The notes under the pieces were generated by a model. That model was not told where the DNA came from, ran no database searches, and saw nothing but the letters and a program-made list of their open reading frames with translations. This document shows positions 61,266-64,000 of a DNA stretch of 64,000 bases, in pieces. Position numbers and translations under genes: made by a program. Position 1 is the stretch's first letter. The number at the start of each line of letters is the position of its first letter. The DNA comes from Chitinophagales bacterium (GTDB lineage Bacteria > Bacteroidota > Bacteroidia > Chitinophagales > Chitinophagaceae), in the NCBI GenBank assembly GCA_017303855.1, contig JAFLBL010000003.1, forward strand, positions 1 through 64,000, written 5' to 3'.

Positions 61266-62435
61266 TCAGTTTTCAGCAACAGCCGCCAACCACACTTTTA
61301 TCCCCGCAACCACGGCATTCGCCACAGCACGATGAAATGCCGGGTCTTTGATCAGCTGCTCATCTTCTTTATTACTCAGGAAAGCCACTTCCACGAGGCA
61401 ATTGGGGTACTGGGTGGGACCGGAAAGCGCAAAATTGAAGCTGCCGATGTTACCAAATTCCGGTAAACCCAGTTTGAGCATTTCCTGATAGATATACTGT
61501 GTAAGCGGCCGGAAACCAATATACCGGTAATAGGTGCTGGTGCCACGGATACTATCCCTCGATGATGAATTGAGGTGGATACTGATCATAAAATCCGGGT
61601 CTTCCTGCTGCAGGGTCAATATCCGTTCCGTCATGGACAGGGTAGTGTCTTTCTCCCGGGTCATGAAAACACGGGCATTTTCTTCCAGCAATGACTGTTT
61701 CAGTTCCTTTGCCATCAGTAACGTATAGTCCTTCTCCCTGATTTTTGTTTTAACACCTGTAGCACCGGTATTTTCTCCGCCATGGCCTGCATCCACTGCC
61801 ACCCTTAAATACCGGAGATCCGTATCACGGGGCTGCCGCTTTACCCGTATCACCAGTTTTTTATCCAGGTAATAAATATGATACCCCCAATGCTGCGCAT
61901 GCTTCAGTTCAATAGTAATCCTGAATACATCGTCTTCTGTCTGCTCATGGTATACATTCTTTACTTCAGCAGCCGAACTCAGCTGCGTGATCCAGTTGGT
62001 ATTGCAGGTTGCCCCGTATACATCCACTACGATACGGGAGGGATTGATCAGCTGCATACTCCGGTAGGGCAGCTTTTCATCGAGCGACAGCTGCACATAA
62101 TCATAGCGCTCATCCCCCCACACTTTCCAGTTACTGGTGAGGTAATAAGGAGAAAGCCGCAGGCTGTCATTCCGTAAAAAATTGACCTTGGGCAGATAGG
62201 CCTGGTGACCGGACGATAATTGCACTTTGTAATTCAGGATCGTACTGTCCACCACTGTAAGCAGGATACCGGTATCCAGGTAGGTCATTTTTGCACCGCC
62301 CAACCGGTCCGAACCGAGTCCATACTCCAGGTAGGGCAGTTCTCCGCTGGTCTTACCCGTTATGGGTGCTGTTGCATTTTGCGCTTGTAGTGAAACGGAA
62401 TGTATGATAAGGGCTAAACAGAAAAATCGTAACAT
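61266..62435 (-). CDS. N-acetylmuramoyl-L-alanine amidase with AMIN domain
   Basis: 389 residues. Signal peptide (FFCLALIIHSVSLQA). Residues 30-200 are an N-terminal region with AMIN-like strands (YRSMQLINPSRIVVDVYGAT, VYHEQTEDDVFRITIEL). The Amidase_3 zinc domain spans 205-385: VAVDAGHGGENTGATG (His218), Glu234 in TKIREKDYTLL, His287 in ISIHLNSSSRDS, and Glu349 in NCLVEVAFLSNKED. It cleaves the peptide stem from peptidoglycan in the periplasm during division or turnover. The ATG at 62435 starts the signal. Function confident. Confidence 0.92.
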   Translation of the reverse strand: MLRFFCLALIIHSVSLQAQNATAPITGKTSGELPYLEYGLGSDRLGGAKMTYLDTGILLTVVDSTILNYKVQLSSGHQAYLPKVNFLRNDSLRLSPYYLTSNWKVWGDERYDYVQLSLDEKLPYRSMQLINPSRIVVDVYGATCNTNWITQLSSAAEVKNVYHEQTEDDVFRITIELKHAQHWGYHIYYLDKKLVIRVKRQPRDTDLRYLRVAVDAGHGGENTGATGVKTKIREKDYTLLMAKELKQSLLEENARVFMTREKDTTLSMTERILTLQQEDPDFMISIHLNSSSRDSIRGTSTYYRYIGFRPLTQYIYQEMLKLGLPEFGNIGSFNFALSGPTQYPNCLVEVAFLSNKEDEQLIKDPAFHRAVANAVVAGIKVWLAAVAEN

Positions 62436-62626
62436 AACAGAAAGATAGCATAAAAACCCTTTTTTGGCGGAGCCGTAATATTACGCACACCTATATCACT
62501 TTTACTGAATTTTAATGCAAAGTCTTCTATTTAAGCACTATATGAACAGATTGCCCGTTAATATTGCAGATTAATGGCGGACTGCAACAGTGTCCCATTA
62601 ATCTTATCCTAAGAAATACCAAAGAA

Positions 62627-63412
62627 ATGAACTGGAATTCTGTCATGGGCCTTGTATCATCACTTGCATTAGCAGGCCCGGTTATATTAATCTTATTGCT
62701 CGGACTGGGCCGGTACCGGAGTTTCCCTTATTTGCTGGCTTATTTTTCCACTGTTTTTATTTATAACCTGATCACCGGACACTATATACATGTAAGCCCG
62801 GAAACCGAATACTATTGGGGCATGGTCAATAATTTAGCTGATACGCCTTTGATGATTCTTTTCCTGACTTATTTCAGTACCTCGCGGAACTTTACCCGTC
62901 GTATGCATTTACTGACTGCCGGCTATATCGTATTTGAAGCCATTGTTGTTTCAGTTATTGGCTTAAATACGGAAGCAATCACTATAATCATGGGGCCTGG
63001 ACTAAGTATCTCCATTGGTCTTTGTCTGTATTTCTTTATCCGGAATACCAAACAGGCCATTGAAAAAAGAAAAGCCACCGGTAAGGCGGTTATCGTAACA
63101 TCCCTGCTATTTGGTTATGGTTGTTATTTCCTGATATACCTGCTCTATTATGTTTTCAAAGCGCATATTGACAGTAAAGGACAGGTTAACCTGGGCTATG
63201 TAAATGACACCTTCCTTGTGTATTACATTTCCGCCACCCTGTCATCTTTTCTGATGTGTATCGGTTTGCTGATCGAATACAAACGGGTACAGAAATTGCG
63301 TGAACTGCGGATTACCCGCCGTGAATTATCCGCGATTTATACCACGGAAACAAAAAGGGCTGTCCCGTTAAGAACAGCCATGCTTGATTTCGATCGCGAA
63401 CTCTGGAATTAA
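62627..63412 (+). CDS. Seven-helix membrane protein of unknown function
   Basis: 261 residues from the ATG at 62627 (MNWNSVMGLVSSLALAGPVI); the open frame to 62564 uses TTG. About seven helices can be counted (LALAGPVILILLLGLG, LLAYFSTVFIYNLITG, MILFLTYFSTSR, YIVFEAIVVSVIGL, ISIGLCLYFFI, FGYGCYFLIYLLYYVF, FLMCIGLLIEYKRV), followed by a short charged tail. That resembles the 7TM receptor module found before histidine kinases, but no kinase follows, so it may be a free-standing receptor or an integral membrane protein of another kind. It overlaps the convergent acyl-CoA dehydrogenase by 4 bp. Confidence 0.6.
   Translation: MNWNSVMGLVSSLALAGPVILILLLGLGRYRSFPYLLAYFSTVFIYNLITGHYIHVSPETEYYWGMVNNLADTPLMILFLTYFSTSRNFTRRMHLLTAGYIVFEAIVVSVIGLNTEAITIIMGPGLSISIGLCLYFFIRNTKQAIEKRKATGKAVIVTSLLFGYGCYFLIYLLYYVFKAHIDSKGQVNLGYVNDTFLVYYISATLSSFLMCIGLLIEYKRVQKLRELRITRRELSAIYTTETKRAVPLRTAMLDFDRELWN
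63358..63379 (-). terminator. Possible minus-strand terminator inside the convergent gene
   Basis: GGCTGT pairs with ACAGCC around a 10-nt loop. On the minus strand it is followed by CTTTTTG. It lies 30 bp past the acyl-CoA dehydrogenase stop and within the last 20 codons of the membrane protein gene. The stem is only 6 bp. Confidence 0.4.
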
Positions 63413-64000
63413 AAACAGTACTTACCGGCCGCTATCATCTGATCCGCTATCCGGCGACGGGCATCCTTGGTATTAAACGGTTCTGCTTTGGTAAACCGTT
63501 TCAAACCGATCAGGATCATTTTCTGTTCATCTCCATCCGCAAATGAATTGATTGCGTCTTTGCCTGATTTATTCACCCGGTCTGCCGCATCATACAGATA
63601 GGTCCGCATAATATCCAGGTATACCTGGCTGGCAGCTTCTCCTTTCTCTTCCACCATTTTCATCACGCGCAGCAATACGCTTTCGGCATTGAAGGTTTCA
63701 ATGGCCATATCGGCAATATTCATCAGGGTTTCCTGCTCCTGCTCAATCTTCATCATCAGTTTCTGTACAGCCGCGCCGGAAGTCATCAGGATCGCTTTCT
63801 TCAGATTGGCCACCAGTTTGCGTTCTGCGGCAAACGGACTATCATCCTCACTGAAATCAGGAATACTCATCAGCTCTTTTTGTACACCCATGGCCGGACC
63901 CATCAGGTCGAGGCGGCCACCCATGGCTCTTTTCAATGTCATATCGAGAATGAGGAGACGGTTGATCTCATTGGTGCCTTCATATATCCGGTTGATCCGG
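63409..64000 (-). CDS. Acyl-CoA dehydrogenase, C-terminal part (runs off the right edge)
   Basis: About 196 residues are visible from base 64000. The first visible residues, RINRIYEGTNEINRLLILDM, carry the catalytic-base-adjacent YEGTNEINR motif of the acyl-CoA dehydrogenase family. The remaining part (MTLKRAMGGRLDLMGPAMGV, VANLKKAILMTSGAAVQKLM) is a helical C-terminal extension of the long Bacteroidota-type enzymes. These oxidise fatty acyl-CoA with FAD. The internal ATG at 63942 should not be taken as the start. It ends 4 bp inside the convergent gene. Family confident. Confidence 0.93.
   Translation of the reverse strand, partial: RINRIYEGTNEINRLLILDMTLKRAMGGRLDLMGPAMGVQKELMSIPDFSEDDSPFAAERKLVANLKKAILMTSGAAVQKLMMKIEQEQETLMNIADMAIETFNAESVLLRVMKMVEEKGEAASQVYLDIMRTYLYDAADRVNKSGKDAINSFADGDEQKMILIGLKRFTKAEPFNTKDARRRIADQMIAAGKYCF

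Overview
The window looks like chromosomal DNA of a Bacteroidota member, most likely Chitinophagaceae or a close relative. The reasons are: several exact TAnnTTTG promoter elements, genes without obvious Shine-Dalgarno sequences, family content typical of that phylum (DUF4197, OmpA-like lipoprotein, PorT-like barrel, AMIN-Amidase_3 protein, standalone LytTR regulator, ferredoxin-dependent 2-oxoacid oxidoreductase), and intergenic DNA full of short-word inverted repeats. I saw no rRNA, tRNA or CRISPR array. The genus is inference. Both end genes (dnaJ on the left, an acyl-CoA dehydrogenase on the right) run off the window.

Layout. 0-12.9 kb is housekeeping and envelope: dnaJ/grpE, a TlpA-like thioredoxin, a flavin reductase-like protein, an OmpA-like lipoprotein, two tandem DUF4197 proteins, an outer-membrane barrel, lysS, a DoxX-like protein, an SDR, then a coaX / outer-membrane protein / lptC-like unit and a methyltransferase. 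13.2-14.2 kb is gene-poor: simple repeats and an 854-bp element with 48-bp inverted ends and a 91-bp tandem array. 14.3-18.1 kb is a small glycan block (O-antigen ligase-like protein, three glycosyltransferases). 18.1-27.6 kb holds a MeaB-type GTPase, a MORN/TPR protein, typA with a four-helix-bundle cassette in its leader, a hydrolase, a NagX-like acyltransferase and a Gfo/Idh/MocA oxidoreductase.

27.7-32.6 kb is accessory. It has an AT-rich macro-domain gene without an ATG start, a 5'-truncated LytTR copy, a fic gene with paired TGATACG repeats around its promoter, an intact LytTR gene, and a promoter with three 22-bp-spaced ACCGTC boxes ahead of an unrecognised 190-aa protein. 32.8-46.5 kb is a surface-polysaccharide locus, visibly AT-richer than its surroundings: nine minus-strand genes, seven of them from 44.2 to 34.95 kb tightly packed and ending in a Wzm/Wzt-type ABC exporter, with two GT fusions of mirrored domain order and an O-antigen ligase-like protein beside it.

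46.7-64 kb returns to core functions: a FabH-like synthase, a lipid kinase, a patatin-like membrane protein, a CtaA/COX15-type heme A synthase, RNase HII, a Sua5/YrdC protein, a solitary KorB-like subunit, an AhpD-like protein, an S9 peptidase, a di-heme c-type cytochrome, an amidase, a seven-helix membrane protein and the acyl-CoA dehydrogenase. Between the cytochrome and amidase lies a repeat block: two ~218-bp direct repeats around four copies of a 56-bp hairpin unit.

The best candidates for something undescribed are the fic operator, the LytTR-like box array and its target, the IVS-like cassette upstream of typA, and the 854-bp element. The inverted repeats built from 8-10-bp words also supply the stop codons of four genes.
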